64,000 bases of DNA, from assembly GCA_958352855.1 (NCBI GenBank), contig CATWQE010000010.1:1-64000 (forward strand). The letters run 5' to 3'. The translations under genes and the position numbers were made by a program. The stretch is from an uncultured Bacillota bacterium (lineage in GTDB: Bacteria; Bacillota; Clostridia; Lachnospirales; Lachnospiraceae). Every line of letters begins with the position of its first letter. Position 1 is the stretch's first letter. Below, piece after piece: positions 42,136-51,714 of the stretch. Below the pieces are notes generated by a model, which saw only the letters and a program-made list of their open reading frames with translations, did not search any database and was not told the DNA's origin.

Positions 42136-42860
42136 AAGTAACCTACATCGGACACAGTGGTTTTCTACTGGAGTGGAAGGATTGTTTCTGGCTTTTCGAC
42201 TATTATGAGGGAAACATTCCAATTCCCTCTGTCCCAAAGCCTTTGTATGTATTTTCTTCTCACAGCCATGGGGACCATTTTAATCCCGCCATATTTTCTA
42301 TTGCCGGTTTTTCCAAAATATGCTATATTCTTTCCCATGACATCATGAAAAAGGCAAAAAAATACGAAGCTGCAGTAAGTACAGACTCTATTCACTTTAT
42401 GAAAGCCCGGCAGAAGCTGCTTCTTCCAGTGGAAGGTGTCCACAAACAACTGGAAATCCAAACCCTTCCATCTACAGATTGCGGCGTAGCTTTTTTAGTT
42501 CGTTACGAAGGAAAGCTGATTTATCATGCCGGAGATTTAAACTGGTGGGTATGGCCCGGAGAATCAAAACAATACAACAACAATATGACTGCAAATTTCA
42601 AAAACTACACAGCCCCCTTAAAAGGTCTTGATATTTTCGCTGCCTTTCTTCCCCTGGATCCACGTCAGGAAGACTGGTACAACAAAGGACTTCTGTACAC
42701 TCTGGAGCAGACAGAAAACATCCATTATGTTTTCCCTATGCATTTCTGGAAGGATTACTCCATTATCCGGAAATTTGCCGATTCGTTGGAAGGCCGCGCA
42801 TATAAAAATCAGCTTCAGCTTATAGAAAAAGAAGGTCAGACCTTTCTGTGTACAGAATAA
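42132..42860 (+). CDS. MBL-fold metallo-hydrolase
   Basis: This 242-residue cytoplasmic protein has the metallo-beta-lactamase fold. It opens with V-T-Y-I-G-H-S-G-F-L-L-E, has the metal motif S-H-S-H-G-D-H-F at about residue 43, then Y-H-A-G-D-L-N-W and F-P-M-H-F as further ligands. It resembles the UlaG-like branch of lactonases and phosphodiesterases; the substrate is unknown. A ribosome site, AAAAAAGGAG, lies within the end of the carboxypeptidase gene, and the genes overlap by 4 bases. Confidence 0.88.
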   Translation: MKVTYIGHSGFLLEWKDCFWLFDYYEGNIPIPSVPKPLYVFSSHSHGDHFNPAIFSIAGFSKICYILSHDIMKKAKKYEAAVSTDSIHFMKARQKLLLPVEGVHKQLEIQTLPSTDCGVAFLVRYEGKLIYHAGDLNWWVWPGESKQYNNNMTANFKNYTAPLKGLDIFAAFLPLDPRQEDWYNKGLLYTLEQTENIHYVFPMHFWKDYSIIRKFADSLEGRAYKNQLQLIEKEGQTFLCTE

Positions 42861-42889
42861 TGCAGTCGCAATTTTAGGAGGATAAGCCT

Positions 42890-43261
42890 ATGAGATTTCA
42901 AATGGTTCATGAAAATTACAATGTAAAAGACCTGGAACGTTCTATGGAATTCTATAAAAACGCTCTTGGAATCACTGAGAAACGCAGAATCGAAGCCCCT
43001 GATGGTTCTTTTATTATTGTCTATCTGGGCAACAAAACAACAGATTTTGAACTGGAACTTACCTGGTTAAGAGACTTTGACAGACCTTACAACCTGGGTG
43101 ACTGCGAATTTCACCTGGCTTTTTGCACAGATAACTTTGAGGCAGCTCACAAACTCCATGAAGAAATGGGATGCATCTGTTTTGAAAATAAAGAAATGGG
43201 AATTTACTTCATTTCTGACCCAGACGGGTACTGGCTGGAGATTATACCGGATAAAAGATAA
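42890..43261 (+). CDS. VOC-family protein, lactoylglutathione lyase-like
   Basis: This 123-residue protein has the vicinal-oxygen-chelate fold: H-E-N-Y-N-V-K-D-L-E-R-S at the start, F-E-L-E-L-T in the middle, F-H-L-A-F near residue 74, and D-P-D-G-Y-W-L-E-I-I at the end. The spacing of His and Glu metal ligands fits glyoxalase I-like enzymes that detoxify methylglyoxal. TAGGAGG lies before the ATG. It is the last gene of the carboxypeptidase transcript, followed by a terminator. Confidence 0.88.
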   Translation: MRFQMVHENYNVKDLERSMEFYKNALGITEKRRIEAPDGSFIIVYLGNKTTDFELELTWLRDFDRPYNLGDCEFHLAFCTDNFEAAHKLHEEMGCICFENKEMGIYFISDPDGYWLEIIPDKR

Positions 43262-43272
43262 AAGGCAATGAC

Positions 43273-43321
43273 AAAAAGAGATAAAGGGTGGCGCCAAACT
43301 GCCATTCCTTTATCTCTTTTT
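43273..43321. terminator. Bidirectional terminator between VOC and beta-xylosidase genes
   Basis: A 15 bp perfect inverted repeat (43273-43287 with 43307-43321) has A5 on the left arm and T5 on the right, so it can act on both convergent transcripts. A 19-base loop separates the arms. Confidence 0.85.
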
Positions 43322-43335
43322 CGTTGTACAAATCT

Positions 43336-44922
43336 TTATTCTTCCTGTTCTTCGTAATAAAAATAATCAAAATCTGCATACTTTCTTGTTCCCGCCAGAT
43401 CCTGGCAGCAAATTCCAACGAAAGCGCCTGTAAACATGCCATGGCCTGTTGTCTCTTCATAATAATCATCAGAGAGAATGGTGGCATCTAAATCCGGTCC
43501 GATTCTTTCAAAATGCTTTCCATCTACAGAGTAGGAGAACCACGCTTTCTCTGTCTGTGTATTCAGCCGCAGATAAACAGGTTTCCCATTGGGAATGGGG
43601 ATACCTGCGCCAATAGGATGGGTTCCCGCACCTGTATCACAGGCAATGATAGAAAGAACCCTTCCAAGCATCTCATCCTGTGTCACATAAAGATAATAAT
43701 AACCAAGAGTATTGTAATAATAAATCAGTCCAGCCATCTGCTGGAAATGTTCCGGTTCAAATTCCAGCTTTGTATTTACCTCACAGCAAAAACTCTGCTG
43801 CCGGTGCGCCAAAAGAGACTGTTCATATCTTGAGTTTGGTGATTCTGCCCCATAAAGCCGCAAATATCCTGGACGTTCTGTTAAGGAAGCTCTGTCCCCC
43901 AGAGGTACACGCAGGGTCTGAAGATGAAGACTCCACTGCTCCCGGTCAAATTCTTCTTTCAGATTGTGGCCTTTTTCACAGCTTTTTGCATCAGGAATAG
44001 AGACCTGCAAAGCCGGTCTGTTGGTATTGTCTGCCATTCTAAGCCAGCCATCTTTCCAAATTACTTCCTGAAGAGCAGTTTCTCTTCCAAGAATACACCG
44101 CCGCTTCTCCCCTACCGGTCTTCCGCAAAGATGCGCCAGATACCACTTTCCATTTGCCCCTTCTACAATACTGGCATGCCCAGCCTTTTGCAGTCCCCAT
44201 GCAGGAAGATGTCTGGTAGTGAGCATATGTCCAGCCGGATCCGGCTCATAAGGTCCCTCTATTTTTTTACTTCTTGCCATCATAACACCATGCTGATAGC
44301 CAGTTCCTCCTTCTGCAGTCATCAGATAATAATAACCATCATGCTGATACAAATGCGGGCCTTCTGTCAGCCCTGCAGGTGTGCCTTTGAAAATATTTAT
44401 ACGCTCTCCCACCAGACATTGCTTCTCCTCTGAATACTCCTGAAGTACAATTCCGGCAAACTTGGTCTGATAAGAGCGGTAATCCATTAACATGTTGACC
44501 AGATATTTTTTACCGTTTGTATCATGAAACAGAGACGGGTCAAAACCACTGGAATTGAGATAAACCGGCTCTGACCAGGGTCCGCGGATATCCTTTGCTG
44601 TTACCAGATAATTGTGGGTGTCCTTAAACATTCCCAGAAAGGACTTCACATCTGTATAAATCAGATAATAAGTGCCTTTGTCATAAGAGAGACATGGAGC
44701 CCAGACACCGCAGGAATTGTCCTCACCAAGCATGTTTAACTGGCTCACTCTGTTTAATGGGTAGGAAACCAACTCCCAGTTCACTAAATCCCTGGAATGA
44801 TGAATCTGCACCCCAGGAAACCATTCAAATGTAGATGTGGCTATGTAATAATCTTCACCCACACGAAGAATGGACGGGTCCGGATGAAAACCCGGAAGAA
44901 TAGGATTTCGAATCTCGCTCAT
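43336..44922 (-). CDS. GH43 beta-xylosidase
   Basis: This 528-residue cytoplasmic enzyme removes xylose from xylo-oligosaccharides. The GH43 propeller has base Asp15 (H-P-D-P-S), Asp128 (G-F-D-P-S) and acid Glu187 (L-T-E-G-P-H). It is followed from about residue 330 by the beta-sandwich domain characteristic of XynB-type enzymes. N-P-I-L-P-G-F-H-P-D-P-S is the typical opening. It stands alone with its own promoter; a palindrome covers the start site. Some relatives also cleave arabinofuranosides. Confidence 0.93.
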   Translation of the reverse strand: MSEIRNPILPGFHPDPSILRVGEDYYIATSTFEWFPGVQIHHSRDLVNWELVSYPLNRVSQLNMLGEDNSCGVWAPCLSYDKGTYYLIYTDVKSFLGMFKDTHNYLVTAKDIRGPWSEPVYLNSSGFDPSLFHDTNGKKYLVNMLMDYRSYQTKFAGIVLQEYSEEKQCLVGERINIFKGTPAGLTEGPHLYQHDGYYYLMTAEGGTGYQHGVMMARSKKIEGPYEPDPAGHMLTTRHLPAWGLQKAGHASIVEGANGKWYLAHLCGRPVGEKRRCILGRETALQEVIWKDGWLRMADNTNRPALQVSIPDAKSCEKGHNLKEEFDREQWSLHLQTLRVPLGDRASLTERPGYLRLYGAESPNSRYEQSLLAHRQQSFCCEVNTKLEFEPEHFQQMAGLIYYYNTLGYYYLYVTQDEMLGRVLSIIACDTGAGTHPIGAGIPIPNGKPVYLRLNTQTEKAWFSYSVDGKHFERIGPDLDATILSDDYYEETTGHGMFTGAFVGICCQDLAGTRKYADFDYFYYEEQEE

Positions 44923-44981
44923 AGAAATACCTCACTCTTTCCGCTGCATGAAAGCAAATGCAGCATACTTTGTTTTGTGGC

Positions 44982-45026
44982 TAAACTATATAGTTTTATA
45001 GTAGACTATTCTTCCGGAAATAGCAA
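44982..45026 (-). promoter_or_regulatory. Beta-xylosidase promoter with palindromic operator
   Basis: TTGCTA (45021-45026) and TACTAT (44998-45003) on the minus strand are 17 bases apart. Right after the -10 box, AAACTATATAGTTT (44983-44996) is a perfect 14 bp palindrome over the predicted start. It resembles the palindrome at 4499-4516 near the arabinan operon. A repressor is the simplest reading. Confidence 0.5.
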
Positions 45027-45051
45027 TTTAAAAATATGTTTTCCAACAAAA

Positions 45052-46308
45052 TCATTTCATTCCTGCCATTCTACTTGCCCTTCTACAACAATACACGGTT
45101 GCAAATTGTATAAACGTAATAATAAACAGACTAAATATCTGAGCTTGTACAGTTGCCCCCGATATGGTATTTATGATTCCAAATATCAGAAGCCCTGCAC
45201 ATCTTCCTGATACCACAAACACCTCATGAAATGCCAAAAGTTCTGGTGCATATTCTTGCGTTTCTTCCGCACTGTCTGACACATCAAAAAAAGTAGTATA
45301 GCAAGAAATTTCCAGCATCCCTGCAAAAAAAGAATTGACCACAGCAAAAAGCATAATCACCACAGGATTCACAGCATACATACACAAAAAATTTGCTGCC
45401 AAGAGAACAATCACCGCTTTTATCATATACTTCCGTCTGTTTCCCGGCCTAATAAAATGACTCATAAACCAGAAGCAACAAATAGATGCCGCCCCTGTCA
45501 GAAAAGAATTAAATCCAACAAAAAATTCTTCCTGAATCAACTGATATAAAATAATATTTAGTATAAACAAAAAGGTTCCTTCGCGTATCCCTTTTATTGT
45601 CTCTGCAAGGAGTCCCCAGAATATTTGTGGTTTTCTTTTGAAAAGCTTTATAAACTGAAGATAACGCACAGAAACTTTTTTCTCTTTTTTCTTTTCTTCT
45701 GGTAAATGAAATACTGCTAATAATGTAGAAAATGCTACCGCAAAGGCTAGTACAAAAATAGCCACATATCCCATTGTTCCTCCAATTACAGAGATGATAC
45801 TCCCTGATAAAAGTGGTACGCTCAAATTCACAACCGCACTAAAAATACTGATAATCCCCATACCACTATCTCTGTTTTCAATTTCTGTATATGCCAGTAT
45901 CATTCTTCCGTAACTAATATAGTAAAAACCGTCCGCTATACCATTAAACAAACCAAACAGCCAATACAATTCTCCTATATAACCTTGAAAAAGTATATAG
46001 CATAAATACAAAAGATTATATCCTATAATCCCTATTGTTGCTGTGACCCTACATTCTGTCCAATGCATAATTTGAGCAGAAAATAACATGGTCAGTGCAC
46101 AGGCCGCAAAAATTGCCCCATTATAAAACAATGTAGCATTCACATCACCTGTTTGATTCATCAATAATGTATTAATAAAAACACTTGGGATTCGTGTAAA
46201 AATTAAAAATAACGTATGTACTAAAAGAAATATAAAATAATGATGACTAAGGTTGGTACCACCCAGAATATACTTAATTCTATATTTTATTTTTCTCCTA
46301 TCTATCAC
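45052..46308 (-). CDS. MFS transporter
   Basis: This 418-residue protein has about twelve hydrophobic segments and an MFS-like central loop rich in Lys and Glu (E-E-K-K-K-E-K-K). The start is GTG at 46308; a GAGG ribosome site lies 8 bases upstream, directly after the GH36 stop. It is the last gene of the alpha-galactoside ABC operon, which is unusual because that operon already encodes an importer. It may export monosaccharide or another product. The substrate is not recognisable. Confidence 0.82.
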   Translation of the reverse strand: MIDRRKIKYRIKYILGGTNLSHHYFIFLLVHTLFLIFTRIPSVFINTLLMNQTGDVNATLFYNGAIFAACALTMLFSAQIMHWTECRVTATIGIIGYNLLYLCYILFQGYIGELYWLFGLFNGIADGFYYISYGRMILAYTEIENRDSGMGIISIFSAVVNLSVPLLSGSIISVIGGTMGYVAIFVLAFAVAFSTLLAVFHLPEEKKKEKKVSVRYLQFIKLFKRKPQIFWGLLAETIKGIREGTFLFILNIILYQLIQEEFFVGFNSFLTGAASICCFWFMSHFIRPGNRRKYMIKAVIVLLAANFLCMYAVNPVVIMLFAVVNSFFAGMLEISCYTTFFDVSDSAEETQEYAPELLAFHEVFVVSGRCAGLLIFGIINTISGATVQAQIFSLFIITFIQFATVYCCRRASRMAGMK

Positions 46309-46322
46309 TATCTAAACCTCTA

Positions 46323-48398
46323 TTAGCTTCTGCTAAATGAAAACAAACGTGCTGTTTTAGGTTTCAAAGATACTGTAAGAACTTCTCTTTCCCTGTCAAA
46401 TTCTGCATCTACTTCCTTTCCCTTAGGATAAATGCAAACAGGCTTTTCTATTCTGCTTCCCTTCTTACCAATGGGTATTTCAAAATTCTTTTCATCCTCA
46501 CCTTTTGTTCTCCATACCGCAAGATATGCTTTTCTCTGATTCTGAATCCCAAAACTGATATACTCATCTGTAAAAGAAGCCAAACCTGTAGGCCAAAATG
46601 GAAAGCCCTCTTTGATATCTCCCCGGATTTCCTTATACAGTTGAATCCCTTCACATACTCTCTCCATTCTGCATGGTTTAATCTGTCCCAGATATCCACT
46701 CTGGTGAATACGTAAAAGTATAGCATTGACCATATTATAAATTGCTTCCTCCTCTGTCCCCTCTGTAAGTGGATAGGACCAGATAGCCGCTTGTTCTGGT
46801 GCACAGGCAGTAGCACAATTGGCTGCGATTGCGGCCATCTTAATATAATCTGTCTGATCTGTAACAGACTGAATACTCTGTCTTGAAAGCATGGAATATT
46901 CCATACGCATGCCACCACTACTACAATTTTCAATAATAAGTTCTGGATATCGTTCAAAAATATCATCCAGCCATGCTAAATAAGCTCTCGTATGTTCCAA
47001 AAGTCCTGCCCCGGCAGAATCCGCATTCAAATCAGTTCCCACTCCGGCATTAATATTATAATCCATTTTAATATAACCCACGCCATACTCTTCTACTAAT
47101 CTTTGAATCACACTTAATGCATATGCACGTACTTCAGGATTTCTAAAATCCAGTTGGTAACGGCAATGGTCAATAACGGGCTTGCCATTTCTCTGAAAAA
47201 ACCAGTCTTTTGGTACCTTTTTAACCATCGGACACTGTGTTCCCATAACCTCAAGCTCTAGCCATAATCCTGGAATCATATCTTTGCTTCGAATATAATT
47301 TATTACCTCTTCGATACCTCCGGGAAATCTCTGTTTGCTTGGCAGCCATTCTCCTACACCATCCCACCAATGTCCATCTGAATACCAGCCACAATCTATG
47401 CAAAAATACTCACATCCGGCTTCTTTTGCAGAATCAATTAGAGGTTTCAAGACATCTGTAGTCGGATCTCCCATAAGACAATTCATATAATCATTAAAAA
47501 TAACCGGAAGTTTATCATTATCCTGATTTTTTCTTCTAATCCTTCTCCTGTACTTTGTTAAAGCTATAATGGAAGATTCAAATTCACCATTTGTAACAGT
47601 TACCGCACAAGGCACAGATGTAAAACTGTCACCTGGATGAATCCATTTCATAAATCCATTTTCCTGATAAGTTGGTCCCGAAATCTGTAAATATAACTGC
47701 TCTCTGATATCACTGATTTCCCAATGCCAGGAACCACTTGTTTCAATCTGCCATGTTACTGAACAATCCTGTTCTGTATTATAATAACACCCCATAGGTA
47801 AATACTCATCACATGCCCAGCTTCCTGTATTCCCAATAGAAATGCGCTTCATAGAGAAACTATTTACGACATCATATCCAGCCTCATTTAAAGTATATCT
47901 TTTCCACTGTGCTTCTCCAAACCATGTATTATGAGGAATATAGATAACTCCATTTTTATCTCTTGCCTCTACAGTTCCTCTGGATAACCCTGTAAACGCA
48001 AAAGAGGAAATATATTCCATGGCAATTTCTTCTGTTCCAGAATTGTATACTTCATTAAATGTTCGTATTACAGGAATTCCATCATAAAATTGAATATGTG
48101 TGGTCACTTCCAAGCCCTGATAACCCTGAGTAATTTCCAATTTTCTTCCATAATTATTTCTATAATCTTCCAAGTTTTTAAAAACCATAAGAAGAGACGG
48201 ACTACTGCCAGTATGCTTATTTCCATGATGATCACACTGGTCAAATCCACTTGCCTGAAGTTCTGCTAATGTATATACATGCACCTCTTCATCTGTCACG
48301 GCTTCTTTTTGTTCATAACAGGAAAAATGGGTAAAATATACCGGTTTTCCTTCCTCTAAAATTAATTCCATAAAAATCCCGTTTTCTACAATTTTCAT
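46323..48398 (-). CDS. GH36 alpha-galactosidase
   Basis: This 691-residue cytoplasmic enzyme cleaves terminal alpha-galactose from raffinose-type sugars. The nucleophile region reads Y-I-K-M-D-Y-N, with Asp in K-x-D. The acid region reads C-S-S-G-G-M-R, followed by S-D-like T-D-Q-T-D. An N-terminal beta-sandwich precedes the barrel. GAGGAG lies about 9 bases before ATG at 48398; the frame from 48446 overlaps the permease and is rejected. It follows the two permeases on one transcript, so the substrate is imported by that ABC system. Confidence 0.93.
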   Translation of the reverse strand: MKIVENGIFMELILEEGKPVYFTHFSCYEQKEAVTDEEVHVYTLAELQASGFDQCDHHGNKHTGSSPSLLMVFKNLEDYRNNYGRKLEITQGYQGLEVTTHIQFYDGIPVIRTFNEVYNSGTEEIAMEYISSFAFTGLSRGTVEARDKNGVIYIPHNTWFGEAQWKRYTLNEAGYDVVNSFSMKRISIGNTGSWACDEYLPMGCYYNTEQDCSVTWQIETSGSWHWEISDIREQLYLQISGPTYQENGFMKWIHPGDSFTSVPCAVTVTNGEFESSIIALTKYRRRIRRKNQDNDKLPVIFNDYMNCLMGDPTTDVLKPLIDSAKEAGCEYFCIDCGWYSDGHWWDGVGEWLPSKQRFPGGIEEVINYIRSKDMIPGLWLELEVMGTQCPMVKKVPKDWFFQRNGKPVIDHCRYQLDFRNPEVRAYALSVIQRLVEEYGVGYIKMDYNINAGVGTDLNADSAGAGLLEHTRAYLAWLDDIFERYPELIIENCSSGGMRMEYSMLSRQSIQSVTDQTDYIKMAAIAANCATACAPEQAAIWSYPLTEGTEEEAIYNMVNAILLRIHQSGYLGQIKPCRMERVCEGIQLYKEIRGDIKEGFPFWPTGLASFTDEYISFGIQNQRKAYLAVWRTKGEDEKNFEIPIGKKGSRIEKPVCIYPKGKEVDAEFDREREVLTVSLKPKTARLFSFSRS

Positions 48399-48411
48399 TC
48401 TTCTGTTCTCC

Positions 48412-49239
48412 TCATCCTTTAATTCCTGTCTGTGCAATTCCTTCAATAAATTGCTTCTGGCATAAAATATAAATAATCAGCATAGGAACTGTTGCAATAA
48501 CACTGCCTGCCATTAATGCACCTTTATTTGTTTGGCATACTCCCTGTAAAACGCTGAGTCCTGCCGATAAAGGCATTTTATTTAAATCATTATTTGCAAT
48601 CAAAGGCCACATTAAATCTTTCCACGCAAATAAAGCTGTAAAAATTGCCAGAGATGCAATAGAAGATTTTGTAATTGGCACCATTACTTTTACAAAAGTC
48701 TGCCATGGGTTGCACCCATCCAAAACTGCTGCTTCCTCCAACTCTTTAGGTATAGACATATATTGCTGACGCAAAAGAAATGTTCCAAAAGCGCTGACTA
48801 AAGCCGGGAAAATTAATGCAAACACACTATTTAACAAATTCATCTTAGACAGCATCATATACTGAGGTACAATAAAAATCTGCCCTGGCACCATCATTTG
48901 CAAAAGAACAATACCAAATAAAATATTTTTTCCAGGAAACTGCATTCTGGCAAATCCATACCCTGCCATACTGGAAAACACCACTGCACAAAAAACTCTT
49001 CCCGTTATCATAAGAAGGGTATTAATATATAATTTTACAAATGGTACTGCTTCCAACGCCTGCTTATAATTCTCCAGATTTCCAAAATTTGAAGGGAATA
49101 TTTTCATAGGAATCATCATTTGCTCCCCTACCGTTTTGAAAGATGAAAGTATCATCCATAAAAAAGGAAACAACATAATTACACTTCCTATAATCAACAC
49201 GATATGGGTTCCCCAATATATTTTTTTCTGTTTATGCAT
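48412..49239 (-). CDS. Carbohydrate ABC transporter permease (MalG-type), alpha-galactoside operon
   Basis: This 275-residue CUT1 permease has six membrane segments and the EAA loop L-E-E-A-A-V-L-D-G-C-N. It ends in T-G-I-K-G. GGGAGGG lies about 8 bases before ATG at 49239, preferred over the upstream start at 49263, which overlaps the previous gene. It pairs with the permease encoded just upstream. Confidence 0.94.
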   Translation of the reverse strand: MHKQKKIYWGTHIVLIIGSVIMLFPFLWMILSSFKTVGEQMMIPMKIFPSNFGNLENYKQALEAVPFVKLYINTLLMITGRVFCAVVFSSMAGYGFARMQFPGKNILFGIVLLQMMVPGQIFIVPQYMMLSKMNLLNSVFALIFPALVSAFGTFLLRQQYMSIPKELEEAAVLDGCNPWQTFVKVMVPITKSSIASLAIFTALFAWKDLMWPLIANNDLNKMPLSAGLSVLQGVCQTNKGALMAGSVIATVPMLIIYILCQKQFIEGIAQTGIKG

Positions 49240-49255
49240 TCCATACTCCCTCCCT

Positions 49256-50143
49256 TTAATCATAATGAACCATTTTTTTCTGTGCTACAAATTGAATAAC
49301 CGTAAAAATCATAATCACACATAAGGCAATCATAGAGATAGCAGATGCATAAGGTTTGTCCTGCACCACAAATGCTTCTCTGTAATACTGATACATAATA
49401 GTTCTCACCGAATCCATAGCTTTAGATGTGTTGGCCCCATAAAGCATATAAATCAAGTCAAACTGTGTTAATGAACCTATAAATCCTGTAATCGTTAGAA
49501 AGAATACGCTTGGGGATATTAAGGGCACCGTAATTTTAAACAATTTCACAAACCCGTTGGCTCCATCTAATTCTGCTGCCTCATAATAGGTATATGGTAC
49601 ATTCGTAATAGCCACAATAAGAATAATAATCTGTTGTCCAAGCCCTCCCCACACTGCAATAATTACAATGGAAAGCATAGCGTATTTTGGATCATTTAAC
49701 CACGAATGAGTATCCATTCCCAGTGCCTTTAATGCCTGATTTAAAGCTCCAAATTCTGTATTATACAGCCATGACCACACCATAGCAACTGCCGCTGGCG
49801 CAGCTACCATTGGCGTAAAATAAATAACACGATATATGCTTTTTCCACGTATATATTTACTCATTAGCCAGGCCAAAACAAGACTGATAAGTATACCGCC
49901 TGGCACAGAAAGCGCAGAAAAAATCAGAGTATTTTTTAATCCAATCCACACTTCTGCATCTTGAAAAACTCTAATATAATTACTAAACCCATCAAAAGTA
50001 TACTGTTCAAATCCTATATTTTTAGAAAAGCTCAAAATAAGTGTCCGTATAATGGGATAAATATTCAGTACCAACAGTCCTATAATAGTAGGTCCCACAA
50101 AAAAATATCCCCACATCCATTTTTTCACTTTATTTTTCTTCAT
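49256..50143 (-). CDS. Sugar ABC transporter permease (MalF-type), alpha-galactoside operon
   Basis: This 295-residue CUT1 permease starts with a basic M-K-K-N-K-V-K-K-W and has six membrane segments with the EAA loop Y-Y-E-A-A-E-L-D-G-A-N. GGAGG precedes the ATG by 10 bases. It lies 66 bases after the binding-protein gene. No ATPase gene is present, so a shared MsmK-like ATPase is expected elsewhere. Confidence 0.94.
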   Translation of the reverse strand: MKKNKVKKWMWGYFFVGPTIIGLLVLNIYPIIRTLILSFSKNIGFEQYTFDGFSNYIRVFQDAEVWIGLKNTLIFSALSVPGGILISLVLAWLMSKYIRGKSIYRVIYFTPMVAAPAAVAMVWSWLYNTEFGALNQALKALGMDTHSWLNDPKYAMLSIVIIAVWGGLGQQIIILIVAITNVPYTYYEAAELDGANGFVKLFKITVPLISPSVFFLTITGFIGSLTQFDLIYMLYGANTSKAMDSVRTIMYQYYREAFVVQDKPYASAISMIALCVIMIFTVIQFVAQKKMVHYD

Positions 50144-50209
50144 ATCTCAAGTTCCTCCATTTAGAAAGGGAGCGGAGCATACCACTTCCATACTCCAGCT
50201 CCCTTTTCC

Positions 50210-51505
50210 TTATTTCTCTGTAGCAAGAATTTCGTTCATCTCTTTAGATGCCTGTGTAAATCCTTCCTCCACGGAAACTTCACCGTTCATAATTTTGGCA
50301 ATATAATCATTCATCACAGCTTCCCACTGTGTTTTTGATTCTGTTCCTACAAATTGAACACCATAAGTAAGTCCCTCCAGAATCACATTTGTATCGTACA
50401 TATCTTTATGTGCATTACTCCAATCCTCTTCCACTCCATTAAATGCCGGAATTGCCGGACCACCGGCTGCATCCTTCATTCCTTGTTCACTGCTGGCATA
50501 TGCCACAAATTTCTTAGCAGCCTCCATATTTTTGCAGTTTTCAGGAATTGACAAAGCAATACCATTACTCTGAGTTGCTCTGTTGCCATCATTTGCAGCC
50601 GGAAGCGGTGCAATGGCAACTTTATCTTTCATCGTTTCATTATCCGTATAGTAATTCATCTGCCAGTTTCCCTGAGGCTGCATAGCAACTGTTCCTGTAG
50701 CAAACATAGTCAGATAGTCTGTCTCTGCCTGCATTTCTGCTGACGGGGAACAATTCTCAAACAAATCCATATAAAATTCCATAGCCTCTATCGACTTTGG
50801 ATTATCCAATCCTGAAACATTATTTTCCTCATCTATGATACTTCCGCCATTTTGATAAAGGAAATTTCCCCATGCTTCCTGGCTATTATTATAGGCATTA
50901 AATCCATAAATACCCTTTTCTTTATCTGTAAGCTTTTCTGCTGCTTCTTTCAAATCATCCCATGTCCATGTTTCATCTGGATAAGGTACTCCTGCATTAT
51001 CGAAAATTTCTTTATTATAAACTAAAATCACGCAATCCTTATCTTTGGGCACTCCATAATGTTTCTCATCTATGGTGAATAGCCTGGTAATACCTTCTGG
51101 ATAATTATCATAAGAGAATGTTTCATCATACTGATCTAAATCATCAAGCTGAGCCAGCTTTCCACCATTTACATATTTTGCAATTGTATTGGTATGCATA
51201 GTTACAATATCCGCCATATTGCCACTGGATGCCGCCGCTTCTAATTTTGTCCAATATTCATTCCACGGTGTAATCTGAATTTCCACCTCAATGTCTGGAT
51301 AAATTTTATTAAACCCATCAATGGTAGCCTGAATAGAATCTCTCTGATTCTCATTCCAAGTAGTATAGGTTAGTTTAACTTTTTCCCCTCCTGTTTTATC
51401 CTTTTTTTCACTGCCTTCTTGTTCACTGTTTCCAGAGCTGCAAGCACAAAGAGAACTTACCATAACTGTTGCTAATGTGATTCCTAATATTCTTTTCACC
51501 TTCAT
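50210..51505 (-). CDS. Solute-binding lipoprotein, alpha-galactoside ABC importer
   Basis: This 431-residue family 1 binding protein has a lipoprotein signal ending S-L-C-A-C, with the acylated Cys at about residue 22, then a Ser/Glu-rich linker. AAAAGGAG lies before ATG at 51505; a longer frame from 51589 is rejected. It heads an operon with two permeases, a GH36 alpha-galactosidase and an MFS protein, divergent from an AraC regulator. Raffinose, melibiose or stachyose are the likely ligands (inference). Confidence 0.94.
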   Translation of the reverse strand: MKVKRILGITLATVMVSSLCACSSGNSEQEGSEKKDKTGGEKVKLTYTTWNENQRDSIQATIDGFNKIYPDIEVEIQITPWNEYWTKLEAAASSGNMADIVTMHTNTIAKYVNGGKLAQLDDLDQYDETFSYDNYPEGITRLFTIDEKHYGVPKDKDCVILVYNKEIFDNAGVPYPDETWTWDDLKEAAEKLTDKEKGIYGFNAYNNSQEAWGNFLYQNGGSIIDEENNVSGLDNPKSIEAMEFYMDLFENCSPSAEMQAETDYLTMFATGTVAMQPQGNWQMNYYTDNETMKDKVAIAPLPAANDGNRATQSNGIALSIPENCKNMEAAKKFVAYASSEQGMKDAAGGPAIPAFNGVEEDWSNAHKDMYDTNVILEGLTYGVQFVGTESKTQWEAVMNDYIAKIMNGEVSVEEGFTQASKEMNEILATEK

Positions 51506-51714
51506 ACCTAAATCTCCTTTTCTTTTGCTATTTCCGTTATCTGTAACACTTTTGATAGGTAAATTATAATTGATTTCTATATTTAGCACTATAACTAATA
51601 AACGGTATTTGTATTTTCAAAAAAGCTATTATTTATTACATATTCATTTTGCATTTTGTATAAAGAGATGGTATCTTTATTTATAACAAGATTCATTTTT
51701 TAAGGAGCGGTACT

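Noticed and set aside
46448..46966. Minus-strand 172-codon frame inside GH36
   Set aside because: It is an alternative frame of the GH36 gene, without protein-like features.
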